NCBI GenBank assembly: GCA_900466475.1
Contig: UBMI01000014.1
Location: forward strand, 124,001-188,000
Reading direction: 5' to 3'
Origin: Hyphomicrobiales bacterium
Lineage (GTDB): Bacteria > Pseudomonadota > Alphaproteobacteria > Rhizobiales > Rhizobiaceae
Length of the DNA: 64,000 bases
Shown here piece after piece: positions 43,520-52,275 of this stretch. Below the pieces are notes generated by a model. That model made no database searches. It was given only the letters and a program-made list of their open reading frames with translations, and was not told the origin of the DNA. How positions within the stretch are numbered: the stretch's first letter is position 1; the number at the start of each line of letters is the position of its first letter. A program made the translations under genes and the position numbers.

Positions 43520-43550
43520 AAAAAAGCCGGGCTTCGTGCCCGGCTTTTTT
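43520..43550 (+). terminator. Intrinsic terminator after ropB
   Basis: AAAAAAGCCGGGC (43520-43532) pairs perfectly with GCCCGGCTTTTTT (43538-43550) around TTCGT. Nearly the same stem and loop as the ndk terminator. Strong, 20 bp after the stop. Confidence 0.93.
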
Positions 43551-43592
43551 GTTGTCTGCGTCAACCTCGGATTCTAGTGCTTTAGCAAATCT

Positions 43593-44189
43593 CTAGGTCT
43601 GCGGCTTCAATTGCTCGTAGCCGTCGAACTTCTTTTCGAATTCTCGCAGCCAGCCGATCAGTTCGGCATGGTCTTCCTCCCACTGGCCCTTGAAGCGCAG
43701 GTCGAGGTAGCCGATCGTGGCGGCGAGCGCGAAATGCCCGCCATGCATCTTCTTGCCGAGCTTCGGCGTATTGGCGGCCAGATAGTTCAGTGCGGTCTCG
43801 ACCTTCTTCCACTGCCGGTCGATCCAGGGCTGATGCATCTTTTCTTCGTCGCGGAAGCGGCGTTCGTAGACGATCGCCAGCAGGCAGTCGCAGACTCCGT
43901 CGCAGAGCGCTTCCAGCACTTCGGCATCCGTGCGCTTGCCCTTTTTGGAAGGATAGAGCGCCCCCTTCTTGAGCCGGTCGAAATAATGCATGATGGCGAT
44001 GCTGTCGAAGATGGAAACACCGTCATCCGTCAGTAGCGTCGGGATCTTGCCGAGCGGGTTGTTGTCCACGAGGATCGCCGGTCCCGCATTCGTATCGACC
44101 CGGATTTCCGTAGTCTCCAGGCCGAGATGGCGCGAAGCCATGCGCACCTTGCTGGAGAAAGGGGAAGTCGGGGAGCAGAGAAGCTTCAT
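43593..44189 (-). CDS. Glutathione S-transferase
   Basis: 198 aa. N-terminal thioredoxin-like domain starting MKLLCSPTSPFSSKVRMAS, with Ser in the SPFS activation segment; LGKIPTLLTDDGVSIFDSIAI carries the cis-Pro and the DS glutathione-binding pair. Helical C-terminal domain. Common standalone stress-type GST. Possibly cotranscribed with rlmJ, which ends 57 bp upstream on the same strand. Confidence 0.9.
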   Translation of the reverse strand: MKLLCSPTSPFSSKVRMASRHLGLETTEIRVDTNAGPAILVDNNPLGKIPTLLTDDGVSIFDSIAIMHYFDRLKKGALYPSKKGKRTDAEVLEALCDGVCDCLLAIVYERRFRDEEKMHQPWIDRQWKKVETALNYLAANTPKLGKKMHGGHFALAATIGYLDLRFKGQWEEDHAELIGWLREFEKKFDGYEQLKPQT

Positions 44190-44246
44190 GGGGCACCTTT
44201 TGGATATGCTGATGGCGCCGGACTATTCCCGAGCGACGAGAGTCGG

Positions 44247-45116
44247 TCAATCGGCCTTGGCGAGCTTGGTCTCGCCGCGCAGCCAGAAAGCTCTTTGCGA
44301 GGCGAAACGGTCCTGCGCCAGATGGTCCTTCAACGCCGGTAGCAATTGGTGCAGCTCGTCCTTCAGCGTGAAGGGCGGATTGACGATGACGAGGCCGGAG
44401 CCCGTCAGCCCCGTCGTCTCCCGGTCGCTGCGCACTGCAAGCTCGGCGCAGAGCATCTTCGGGATTTCGGTCGCCTGCAGCGCTTCGTGAAATTCCTTGA
44501 TCGGTGCGCCCTTCTTCAGTGGATACCAGAGGCAATAGGTGCCACCAGGAAAACGCCGGTAGGCCTTGGCAAGACCATCCACCAGGCGCTCATATTCGCC
44601 GTCTTCCTCGAAGGGCGGATCGACGAGCACGATGCCGCGCTTTTCCTTGGGCGGCAGATGCGCGCCGAGCGCCAGCCAGCCGTCGAGCTCGGTGATGCGC
44701 GCATGATGGTCGCCTTCGAAGACGCGATGCAGGCGAACAAAATCCTCAGGGTGCAGTTCCATTGCCGAAAGCCGGTCCTGCGGGCGGAAGAGCATGCGGG
44801 CCAGTTTGGGCGAGCCGGGATAGAAGCGCAGGCCGCCCTGCGGGTTCAGCTCGCGGATGGCGGTGAGATAGGGCTCCAGCAATTCGGAGACCTGTGGTCC
44901 GAGATCGGTCTCGAGCAGTTTGCCGATACCATCTTGCCATTCCCCGGTCTTCTGCGCTTCCTCGGAAGAAAGATCGTAGAGGCCGATGCCGGCATGCGTG
45001 TCGAGTACGCGGAAACCCGCATCCTTCTTCTGCATGTAGCGGACGAGCCGAGCCAGCACCGCATGCTTGAGGACATCGGCGAAATTGCCTGCATGATAGA
45101 TGTGGCGATAGTTCAT
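44247..45116 (-). CDS. rlmJ: 23S rRNA (adenine2030-N6)-methyltransferase
   Basis: 289 aa. Starts with the family N-terminus MNYRHIYHAGNFADVLKHAV. SAM-dependent MTase fold with the DPPF/NPPF-type catalytic motif here LVDPPFEEDGEYE, and LDTHAGIGLYDL as SAM motif I. Acts on free 23S rRNA. Divergent from the molybdopterin oxidoreductase. Confidence 0.95.
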   Translation of the reverse strand: MNYRHIYHAGNFADVLKHAVLARLVRYMQKKDAGFRVLDTHAGIGLYDLSSEEAQKTGEWQDGIGKLLETDLGPQVSELLEPYLTAIRELNPQGGLRFYPGSPKLARMLFRPQDRLSAMELHPEDFVRLHRVFEGDHHARITELDGWLALGAHLPPKEKRGIVLVDPPFEEDGEYERLVDGLAKAYRRFPGGTYCLWYPLKKGAPIKEFHEALQATEIPKMLCAELAVRSDRETTGLTGSGLVIVNPPFTLKDELHQLLPALKDHLAQDRFASQRAFWLRGETKLAKAD

Positions 45117-45199
45117 TTTCGCTGATGCCTGTTATGAATTCGGATGATTGGGAGTTTTTGTGCCTTTTGGGCGGTCGAGCCTTGGCATATAGAAATCGC

Positions 45200-47323
45200 A
45201 TGAACATTGCGACCCCCATCCATGCCAAATCCCGGATCGGCCATACGGCCTGTCCGCATGACTGTCCCTCCACCTGCGCACTGGAAGTGGATCTGACGGA
45301 AGACGGCCGTATCGGTCGTATCCGGGGCGCAAACGATCATTCCTACACGTCGGGCGTCATCTGCGCCAAGGTCGCCCGTTATGCCGAGCGGCTCTATCAT
45401 CCGGACCGTCTCATGCACCCGCTGCGCCGCGCCGGCGCCAAGGGGGCAGGGCAGTGGCAGCAGATTTCCTGGGACGATGCGCTGGATGAGATTGCCGAAG
45501 CCTTCGTGAAGGCCGAGGCCAAGGATGGCAGTGAGGCCATCTGGCCTTATTTCTACGCCGGCACCATGGGCTGGGTACAGCGCGACTCGATCGAGCGTCT
45601 GCGCCATGCCAAGCGTTATTCCGGCTTCTTCTCCTCGATCTGCACCAATCCCGCCTGGACCGGCTTTACCATGGCGACCGGCATGCTGCGCGGCCCCGAT
45701 CCGCGCGAGATGGCGCGCACCGATTGCGTCGTCATCTGGGGCACCAATGCCGTTGCCACTCAGGTCAATGTGATGACCCACGCGATCAAGTCGCGCAAGG
45801 AGCGCGGCGCGAAGATCGTCGTCATCGACATCTACGACAATCCGACGATGAAGCAGGCTGATATGGCGCTCATCGTCAAGCCGGGCACCGATGCGGCCCT
45901 TGCCTGCGCCGTCATGCACATCGCCTTCCGCGACGGTTACGCCGACCGCGACTACATGGCTGGATATGCCGACGATCCCTCGGGTCTCGAAGCGCATCTG
46001 AAGACAAAGACGCCGGGATGGGCGGCCGCAATAACCGGTCTTTCGGTCGAAGAGATCGAAGCCTTCGCCAAGCTCGTCGGCACCACAAGGAAGACCTTCT
46101 TCCGCCTCGGTTATGGCTTCACGCGCCAGCGCAACGGCGCGGTCGCCATGCACGCGGCAGCCTCGATCGCCACCGTGCTCGGCTCCTGGCAATATGAGGG
46201 CGGCGGTGCCTTCCATTCCAACAGCGATATCTTTCGCATGAACAATGCGGAACTGACCGGCAAGTCGATGAAGGATGCCGACATCCGCATGATCGACCAG
46301 TCACAGATCGGCCGGGCGCTGACCGGCGATGCCGTGGCGTTGCGCGATCGCGGCCCTGTTACGGCCATGCTGATCCAGAACACCAATCCGGTGAATATCG
46401 CCCCGGAACAGCGGCTGGTGAAACAAGGCTTTGCGCGAGACGATCTCTTCGTTGCCGTGCATGAGCAGTTCATGACCGAGACGGCCGAAATGGCCGATAT
46501 CGTCATTCCTGCCACCATGTTCGTCGAGCACGACGATATCTATCGTGCCGGCGGCCAGAACCACATTCTGCTTGGGCCCAAGCTCGTCGAGCCGCCATCG
46601 ACCGTGCGCACCAATCTCTTCGTCATCGAGGAACTGGCAAAACGCCTTGGCGTCGCCGATCGCCCTGGCTTCGGCTTCACCGCCCGCGAAATGGTCGATC
46701 GCGTTCTGGCCGCTAGTAACCTGCCGGACTACGACCATTTCCTCGAGCACAAATGGTTCGACCGCCAGCCGGCTTTCGAGGACGCACACTATCTCAATGG
46801 TTTCGCCCATGCCGACGGCAAGTTCCACTTCCGCCCGGACTGGGTGAACGGCGCCTCACCGAACAAGCCGCCCGCTTCCGTCGGCACGCTCGGCCCCTAT
46901 GCCGAACTGCCGCCGTTCCCGGATCAGGTCGACGTCATCGAGCTTGCTGACGCCGAACATCCCTTCCGCCTGGCGACATCGCCGGCGCGCAATTTTCTGA
47001 ATTCGAGCTTCTCGGAAACCAAGACCTCGCGCCAGAAGGAAGGCCGCCCGGAAGTGATGATCAACCCTGTCGATGCCGAGGCGAACGATGTCGGCAATGG
47101 TGACCTCGTCCGCATTGGCAATATGCGCGGTGAGCTGCGCATCCACGCCCGCGTAACGACCGAGGTCAAGCCGGGTGTTTTGATCGCCGAGGGCCTCTGG
47201 CCCAATAAGGCGCATGTCGATGGCGAAGGCATCAACGTTCTCACCGGCGCCGATCCCGTGGCGCCCTATGGCGGCGCTGCCGTCCATGACAACAAGGTCT
47301 GGCTTCGCAAGGACGTCATATGA
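45200..47323 (+). CDS. Molybdopterin-dependent oxidoreductase
   Basis: 707 aa from ATG 45200 (MNIATPIHAKSRIGH); an upstream frame reaches 45125. DMSO-reductase superfamily. N-terminal [4Fe-4S] motif CPHDCPSTCALEV with the fourth Cys in GVICAK. Middle molybdopterin domains (VVIWGTNAVAT, IVVIDIYDNPT) and a C-terminal molydopterin dinucleotide-binding domain (ATSPARNFLNSSF). No Tat signal, so cytoplasmic. No partner iron-sulfur or membrane subunit is adjacent. Substrate unknown. It overlaps the Nudix gene by 4 bp. Confidence 0.88.
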   Translation: MNIATPIHAKSRIGHTACPHDCPSTCALEVDLTEDGRIGRIRGANDHSYTSGVICAKVARYAERLYHPDRLMHPLRRAGAKGAGQWQQISWDDALDEIAEAFVKAEAKDGSEAIWPYFYAGTMGWVQRDSIERLRHAKRYSGFFSSICTNPAWTGFTMATGMLRGPDPREMARTDCVVIWGTNAVATQVNVMTHAIKSRKERGAKIVVIDIYDNPTMKQADMALIVKPGTDAALACAVMHIAFRDGYADRDYMAGYADDPSGLEAHLKTKTPGWAAAITGLSVEEIEAFAKLVGTTRKTFFRLGYGFTRQRNGAVAMHAAASIATVLGSWQYEGGGAFHSNSDIFRMNNAELTGKSMKDADIRMIDQSQIGRALTGDAVALRDRGPVTAMLIQNTNPVNIAPEQRLVKQGFARDDLFVAVHEQFMTETAEMADIVIPATMFVEHDDIYRAGGQNHILLGPKLVEPPSTVRTNLFVIEELAKRLGVADRPGFGFTAREMVDRVLAASNLPDYDHFLEHKWFDRQPAFEDAHYLNGFAHADGKFHFRPDWVNGASPNKPPASVGTLGPYAELPPFPDQVDVIELADAEHPFRLATSPARNFLNSSFSETKTSRQKEGRPEVMINPVDAEANDVGNGDLVRIGNMRGELRIHARVTTEVKPGVLIAEGLWPNKAHVDGEGINVLTGADPVAPYGGAAVHDNKVWLRKDVI

Positions 47324-47910
47324 CGCAATCTAAGGCAAAAGTGGAAATCGTCGGCAAGGAGACTCTATCCGACGGCTGGACGAAGCTGACCGGTTATCGG
47401 ATCGATTATACCGATCGAAATGGCGTGACCCATCGCCTGCCGCGCGAGGTCTATCACCGCACGCCCGCCGCCTGTATCCTGCTTTACGACCCGAAGCGCG
47501 ATGTCGTCGTGCTGGTGAAGCAGTTCCGCCTGCCGGCCTATGTAAACGGCGATCCCGCCTGGATGATCGAAGTGCCTGCCGGCCTGCTGGACGGGGATGA
47601 ACCCGAGGCCGCGATCCGCCGCGAAGCGATGGAGGAAACGGGATATACGGTCCGCGACGTCCGCTTCCTCTTCAAGTCCTATCCGGCGCCAGGCTCCATT
47701 ACCGAAGTCGTCCATTTCTTTGCCGCGACGATCGATATCGACGATCGCACATCCGACGGCGGTGGTCTCGAGGAAGAGCACGAGGACATCGAGGTACTGG
47801 AAATTCCGCTGCCGGAAGCTCTTGCGATGGTCGAAAGGGGAGAGATCATCGATCTCAAGACGATCACGCTGCTGCAATGGGTATTGTTGAACAAGGGCGA
47901 AGTTCGGTAG
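47320..47910 (+). CDS. Nudix hydrolase (ADP-sugar/NDP-sugar pyrophosphatase type)
   Basis: 196 aa. Nudix box GLLDGDEPEAAIRREAMEET with Gly, Glu and REAMEETG in register. VKQFRLPAYVNGDPAWMIEVPAG before the box is typical of NudF/NudK-type ADP-ribose or GDP-mannose pyrophosphatases. Overlaps the preceding molybdoenzyme by 4 bp (ATGA), so they are cotranslated; whether this couples their roles is unclear. Confidence 0.88.
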   Translation: MTQSKAKVEIVGKETLSDGWTKLTGYRIDYTDRNGVTHRLPREVYHRTPAACILLYDPKRDVVVLVKQFRLPAYVNGDPAWMIEVPAGLLDGDEPEAAIRREAMEETGYTVRDVRFLFKSYPAPGSITEVVHFFAATIDIDDRTSDGGGLEEEHEDIEVLEIPLPEALAMVERGEIIDLKTITLLQWVLLNKGEVR

Positions 47911-47979
47911 CGGGCAAGCTGATCGATATCCGATCCGTCGATTTTGCCCGGGGCGGGATCGAGATAATCCGCGGCGAGG

Positions 47980-49278
47980 TCAGTTTTCCCCGCGTACGCG
48001 CATCATTTGCTGAAATGCGCGCCGCCTTAGCGCAGGTATCGCGTTTATGGTGCGCATGACGCCGCGTGTGACGCCGAGCTGAAGCCTGCCGACAATCGGC
48101 CGATGGGCCAGATCGCGGGCATCCATCTGCTTTTTCGATTCCTGGACTGCTTCCTTACTGTAGCGAAGCATCTCGATTTCGTAGGCTCGTATGGCTTCGA
48201 GGAGGGGCTTTCGGCCCTGGTCCGCTTCGACCAGCATGCGTCCGAGTAGAGCGGCATCGCGAAGCGCCGTATTGGCACCTGCGCCACGTCCCGGTGTCAT
48301 CGTATGCACGGCGTCGCCGAGCAGAGTGACATTCGAGCTCGTCCAGGGCGTCGGTGGTACGGAAGTCCTCATCATGACACCGTGGATCGTCGCTGGTTCC
48401 GTCATGCGGATAAGCGCCTGCAGGTGCGGATGCCAGTCCCTGGCGATCTCCAGGCCGAGCTCGCGCAGTTGTTCGCCGCTCAGGCCGGCCGGATCCTGCG
48501 GAAAGTTCTGCCGAGCGCCCCATAAGCCCCAGCCGATACTATCCTCGTCGAGCGCCTCGACGAAATCCGGCCAACGGGCAGCAAAATCAGGGTCGCTTCT
48601 GCTGTGGGCGAACTCGAGCGAATGAATGATGGCGCCAAAGCCCATCGGCGCCATAATTAGCGACATGCCCTTGAACATTTTGTCCGACAGCAGAGCCTTC
48701 GTTTCGGCTGTCATGGGAATTTTGCCTCCGAGCGAGACGATCCCCGTGTCTTCGAGGCGCGCTTCCGGCAGACGTTGCTTGCGCAAAGTCGAACTCGTGC
48801 CGTCCGCCCCCACAAGGACATCACCTGTCGCGAGGCTTCCATCCTGAAAACGAGCGGTAACCGATCCGTCGGCATTATTTGTGTAAGCTTGAAACGTCTT
48901 CCCGAAGAATACCTCTGCTTCAAGTCCCCTGAGCAGAACCCGTCGCAGCGTCTTTCGAATGACGTTCCGTTCGCCATCCAGAGCATTCGAGCCTGCATCT
49001 TCGATATCGAAGCTCAGCACTTCGCCGAACTGTTCGGTCAGCATGTTGAAATAGCGCGGCGACCTGGCGCAGGTAGCGACATAGAGGTTGTAGAGTTCGT
49101 CGGGGACACAGGCTTTCAGCGCGCGGCTTCCAGCCGGGCTGATGCCTACGCGATACCCGCCGGTGTCGGCGTTCGGTGCGCGGTCTCGCTCGTACACCGC
49201 AACGCTGATGCCGGCCCCCTTGAGCAGATGAGCGAGCGCCAGACCGCCAGTCCCGGCGCCGATAATCAAAATCTTCAT
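47980..49278 (-). CDS. FAD-dependent monooxygenase (group A)
   Basis: 432 aa. N-terminal FAD-binding GAGTGGLALAHLLKGAGI, the DG motif VLVGADGTSSTLR, and the GD motif TLLGDAVHTMTPGRGAGANTA identify a flavoprotein hydroxylase of the PHBH/TetX-like group. No membrane segment or partner. Substrate unknown, possibly an aromatic or antibiotic-like compound, which would fit control by a PadR regulator 4 bp upstream in the same operon. Confidence 0.9.
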   Translation of the reverse strand: MKILIIGAGTGGLALAHLLKGAGISVAVYERDRAPNADTGGYRVGISPAGSRALKACVPDELYNLYVATCARSPRYFNMLTEQFGEVLSFDIEDAGSNALDGERNVIRKTLRRVLLRGLEAEVFFGKTFQAYTNNADGSVTARFQDGSLATGDVLVGADGTSSTLRKQRLPEARLEDTGIVSLGGKIPMTAETKALLSDKMFKGMSLIMAPMGFGAIIHSLEFAHSRSDPDFAARWPDFVEALDEDSIGWGLWGARQNFPQDPAGLSGEQLRELGLEIARDWHPHLQALIRMTEPATIHGVMMRTSVPPTPWTSSNVTLLGDAVHTMTPGRGAGANTALRDAALLGRMLVEADQGRKPLLEAIRAYEIEMLRYSKEAVQESKKQMDARDLAHRPIVGRLQLGVTRGVMRTINAIPALRRRAFQQMMRVRGEN

Positions 49279-49282
49279 GGTC

Positions 49283-49903
49283 CTAGTCCTGGTCGCGTTT
49301 AGGGTCGATGGTGAATTGGGTGGCGATCTGCCTCAGCCACTCTTCCGTCCAGGTGATGCGCTGGGCGCGCAGGTCCGCGACAACGCTGGTGACCCAGGAC
49401 AATTCGGTTGCGTGAAGCGCTCGGAGATATTCCATCTCGAGCAGGAAGAGCCTTGGAACGGCCTGCGCTTCGTGCAGAGTTTCGTCGATCCGACGAAGCT
49501 CCGCCTCAATGGCTTTTGCTCTGAGCTCAAGCTGGCTTGCCACATCGTCAGGCGAAAGCAGCGGAAGAAATGATATGGCTGCAGGGAATTCCGGATATTC
49601 CCGCGTCGGGGTCGACAAGATCGCCCGCATCCAGTCCACCGCGACGTCGCGGCCTTTCCTGGTTATCTCGTACACCGTCCGCTCGGGACGCTTGTCATCC
49701 CGGATTGTTTTGCGTGGGGTGATCAAGGCTTCGCGCTCAAGCCGCTGGATCGTCTGATAAAGGCTCGCCCTCTGCGTGACATTGATCACCTCGTCCTTAC
49801 CGCGCTCCTTGATGAGTTGCTGCATTCGATAAGGATGCAGCGGCTCTTCCATGAGCATTGCAAGGACGGCGAGGGCGATTGGAGAGCGTTTGATCGATGT
49901 CAT
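49283..49903 (-). CDS. PadR family transcriptional regulator
   Basis: 206 aa from ATG 49903 (MTSIKRSPIALAVLAMLMEE); ATG 49909 is also possible. The N-terminal winged helix covers residues ~5-90 (HPYRMQQLIKERG, then RASLYQTIQRLEREALI, then the wing RTVYEITRKGRDVA). A C-terminal Vir-like helical dimerisation domain follows. PadR proteins usually repress a neighbouring detoxification gene and are relieved by its substrate. It overlaps the monooxygenase gene region by 4-bp spacing, and a 28-bp palindrome abuts its start. Confidence 0.93.
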   Translation of the reverse strand: MTSIKRSPIALAVLAMLMEEPLHPYRMQQLIKERGKDEVINVTQRASLYQTIQRLEREALITPRKTIRDDKRPERTVYEITRKGRDVAVDWMRAILSTPTREYPEFPAAISFLPLLSPDDVASQLELRAKAIEAELRRIDETLHEAQAVPRLFLLEMEYLRALHATELSWVTSVVADLRAQRITWTEEWLRQIATQFTIDPKRDQD

Positions 49904-49904
49904 A

Positions 49905-49932
49905 GTCATAGTATTACTAGTAAGATTATGAC
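49905..49932. promoter_or_regulatory. Palindromic operator at the padR start
   Basis: 28-bp imperfect palindrome beginning GTCATAGT and ending ATTATGAC, centred on TTACTAGTAA, with 24 of 28 positions matching their complement. It directly precedes the padR ATG at 49903 and would block transcription of padR and the downstream monooxygenase when bound. Location and symmetry are those of a PadR autoregulatory site. Confidence 0.68.
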
Positions 49933-50295
49933 TAGTCAACGTGACGATTCGGGCCTGCTGATGCCTCGGCAAATGCCGGGCCGCATTGGTGACCATGGAT
50001 GAGCGAGCGAGGCATGCGACCATTTCCAACGTCTTGTCCAACGAAGTGGTGGGCAAGGGTCGGCGGGTCGAGAACGGTCACGCTGTCAAAAATGGTGGAA
50101 GGTCGTCTTCGCGTCCGTGGCGATGGCCACGTCGAACGCCGCCAGTCCTGCTGGCTTTATGGATAGCGGCAGGATTGCCAGCCGCCTTGCACCCGCCTCA
50201 GGCTCTTGCCGCCTGAAGGCAGGTATTCCCATTTTTCGCCGGACCTCGGAATGCCCGATGACGCAAGACCTCTCGGCACTTTTGCGGGAATTGCT
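49933..50295. other. Gap between padR and purN
   Basis: About 360 bp with no gene I can support on either strand. Short open frames exist (for example 49986-50216 plus) but have no recognisable motif, signal peptide or homologue I recall. Likely the padR promoter region and purN 3' flank; the remainder could be decayed coding DNA. Confidence 0.4.
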
Positions 50296-50961
50296 TCAGT
50301 CGCCGATCAACGAAATAAGCTGGGATTTCGGAGCGGTGGCGGAAGCTGTTGCCCCAACCGCTTTCCCGCCTTCCATCTTCACCTTGCCTTCTGCAAAGAG
50401 ACGGAGAGCCTGCGGGTAAAGCTGGTGCTCGATGGTCAGCACGCGTCCGGCTAACGCTTCGGCAGTGTCGCCCGCAAGCACAGGCACGGCGGCCTGGCCG
50501 ATGACCGGCCCCTCATCCATACCTTCGGTAACGAAATGCACCGTGCAACCGGCAATGCGCATGCCGGCATCAATCGCCCGCTGATGCGTATGCAGTCCCG
50601 GAAAGAGCGGCAGAAGAGAAGGATGAATATTGATGATCCGGCCCTCATGGCGCTGGATGAACGCGCCCGAAAGCAGCCGCATATAGCCGGCAAGGCAGAT
50701 GATGTCAGGCGAAAGCTCGTCAAGTGCGGCAAGGATCGCCGCCTCGTGCGCGTCCTTGCTCGCATAGTCCTTGCGCACGAAGGCAAAGGTCGCAATGCCC
50801 TCGGCGGCCGCCTTGGCAAGCCCGCCGGCATCGGCCTTGTCGGAGATCACGCCGACGATCTCTGCCGGATAGTCAGTCGATTTTGCCGCCTGCACCAAGG
50901 CCATCATGTTGGAGCCGCCGCCGGAAATGAAGACGACGATGCGTTTGCGCGGTGAGCTCAT
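50296..50961 (-). CDS. purN: Phosphoribosylglycinamide formyltransferase
   Basis: 221 aa from ATG 50961 (MSSPRKRIVVFISGGGSNMM). Formylates GAR with 10-formyl-THF. Catalytic Asn/His/Asp are in INIHPSLLPLFPG (Asn-His) and VTEGMDEGPVIGQ (Asp). SGGGSNM is the phosphate-binding loop. Overlaps purM by 4 bp. Confidence 0.96.
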   Translation of the reverse strand: MSSPRKRIVVFISGGGSNMMALVQAAKSTDYPAEIVGVISDKADAGGLAKAAAEGIATFAFVRKDYASKDAHEAAILAALDELSPDIICLAGYMRLLSGAFIQRHEGRIINIHPSLLPLFPGLHTHQRAIDAGMRIAGCTVHFVTEGMDEGPVIGQAAVPVLAGDTAEALAGRVLTIEHQLYPQALRLFAEGKVKMEGGKAVGATASATAPKSQLISLIGD

Positions 50962-52031
50962 AGGGCGAGCGTACCCTTGTAGATCGTGCCGGCTTCGCCT
51001 TCCGCTCTGGCGACCATACGGCCGAGCGTGATCACCTTCTCGCCTTCGGCCTCGAGCGCCTTGGAAACGGCGGCGACATTCTCCTGCGCAACGACGACGA
51101 TCATGCCGATGCCGCAATTGAAGGTGCGCAGCATTTCCTTGGCTTCGACGCCGCCCGTTCTGGCAAGCCACGAGAAGACCGGCGGCACTTTGACGGCGGC
51201 GAGGTCGATCTCGGCGGCGAGATGCTTCGGCAGCACGCGCGGAATATTTTCAGGGAAACCACCGCCGGTAATGTGCGCGAGCGCCTTCAGCGCGCCCGTC
51301 TCGCGGATCGCCTTCAGGAGCGGCTTCACATAGATACGGGTCGGCGTCAGCAGCGCCTCGCCGAGCTTCTTGCCCTCGGCAAAGGGGGCAGGCGCATCCC
51401 AGTCGAGCCCGGAAAGCGAAACGATCTTGCGCACCAGCGAGAAGCCGTTGGAATGGACGCCCGATGAGGAGAGGCCAAGGATGACGTCGCCTTCGGCAAT
51501 ATCGCCCGACGGCAGCAGCTTGCCGCGTTCGGCGGCGCCAACGGCAAATCCGGCCAGGTCATAATCGCCGGAGGAATACATGCCCGGCATTTCGGCCGTT
51601 TCGCCGCCGATCAGCGCGCAGCCCGCCTCGCGGCAGCCGGCAGCAATGCCGCCAACGATCGCCGCACCCTGGTCCGGGTCGAGCTTGCCGGTCGCGAAAT
51701 AGTCGAGAAAGAAGAGGGGCTCGGCACCCTGGACGACGAGATCGTTAACGCACATGGCGACGAGGTCGATGCCGACGGTCTCGTGATAGTCCGCGTCGAT
51801 CGCGATCTTCAGCTTGGTGCCGACGCCGTCATTGGCGGCAACGAGGACCGGATCGGTGAAACCTGCGGCCTTGAGGTCGAACAGGCCGCCGAAGCCGCCG
51901 ATCTCGCCGTCGGCACCCGGACGGCGCGTGGAGCGCACGGCCGGCTTGATCTTCTCCACCATCAGGTTACCGGCATCGATGTCGACGCCTGCATCGCTAT
52001 AGGTCAGACCGTTTTTTCCAGACTGGCTCAT
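50958..52031 (-). CDS. purM: Phosphoribosylformylglycinamidine cyclo-ligase (AIR synthetase)
   Basis: 357 aa. Starts MSQSGKNGLTYSDAGVDIDAGN, the family N-terminus. ATP-grasp-unlike PurM fold with GGETAEMPGMYSSGDYDLAGF and the glycine-rich HITGGGFPENIPR. Length normal. Together with purN it supplies consecutive late-middle steps of IMP synthesis; purF lies at the far left of the window. Confidence 0.97.
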   Translation of the reverse strand: MSQSGKNGLTYSDAGVDIDAGNLMVEKIKPAVRSTRRPGADGEIGGFGGLFDLKAAGFTDPVLVAANDGVGTKLKIAIDADYHETVGIDLVAMCVNDLVVQGAEPLFFLDYFATGKLDPDQGAAIVGGIAAGCREAGCALIGGETAEMPGMYSSGDYDLAGFAVGAAERGKLLPSGDIAEGDVILGLSSSGVHSNGFSLVRKIVSLSGLDWDAPAPFAEGKKLGEALLTPTRIYVKPLLKAIRETGALKALAHITGGGFPENIPRVLPKHLAAEIDLAAVKVPPVFSWLARTGGVEAKEMLRTFNCGIGMIVVVAQENVAAVSKALEAEGEKVITLGRMVARAEGEAGTIYKGTLAL

Positions 52032-52275
52032 GGTGATCTCCGGAGGATTTAAAGCTGCGGACAGGGGACCGCGTCACATGCCGGTCGCAATTGCATGAGA
52101 GTGCGCTTTATGCAAGCGTTGCAAGGGAAAAGCCCCCATTTTCCAGCTAATCCCTGTGCGCTTTCCGGATTTGGTGCAACAGGGTTGACCATCTTTGCGC
52201 CTCCATCCTATGTGCTCAAACGGCTGGGGCCGTTGGAAAGCGGTGCGGGCGGGGCGTGCAATCAGCGGGGAAGCG

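Noticed and set aside
49986..50216. Small open frame in the padR-purN gap
   Set aside because: No ribosome binding site, motif or codon-use signal that sets it apart from chance open reading.
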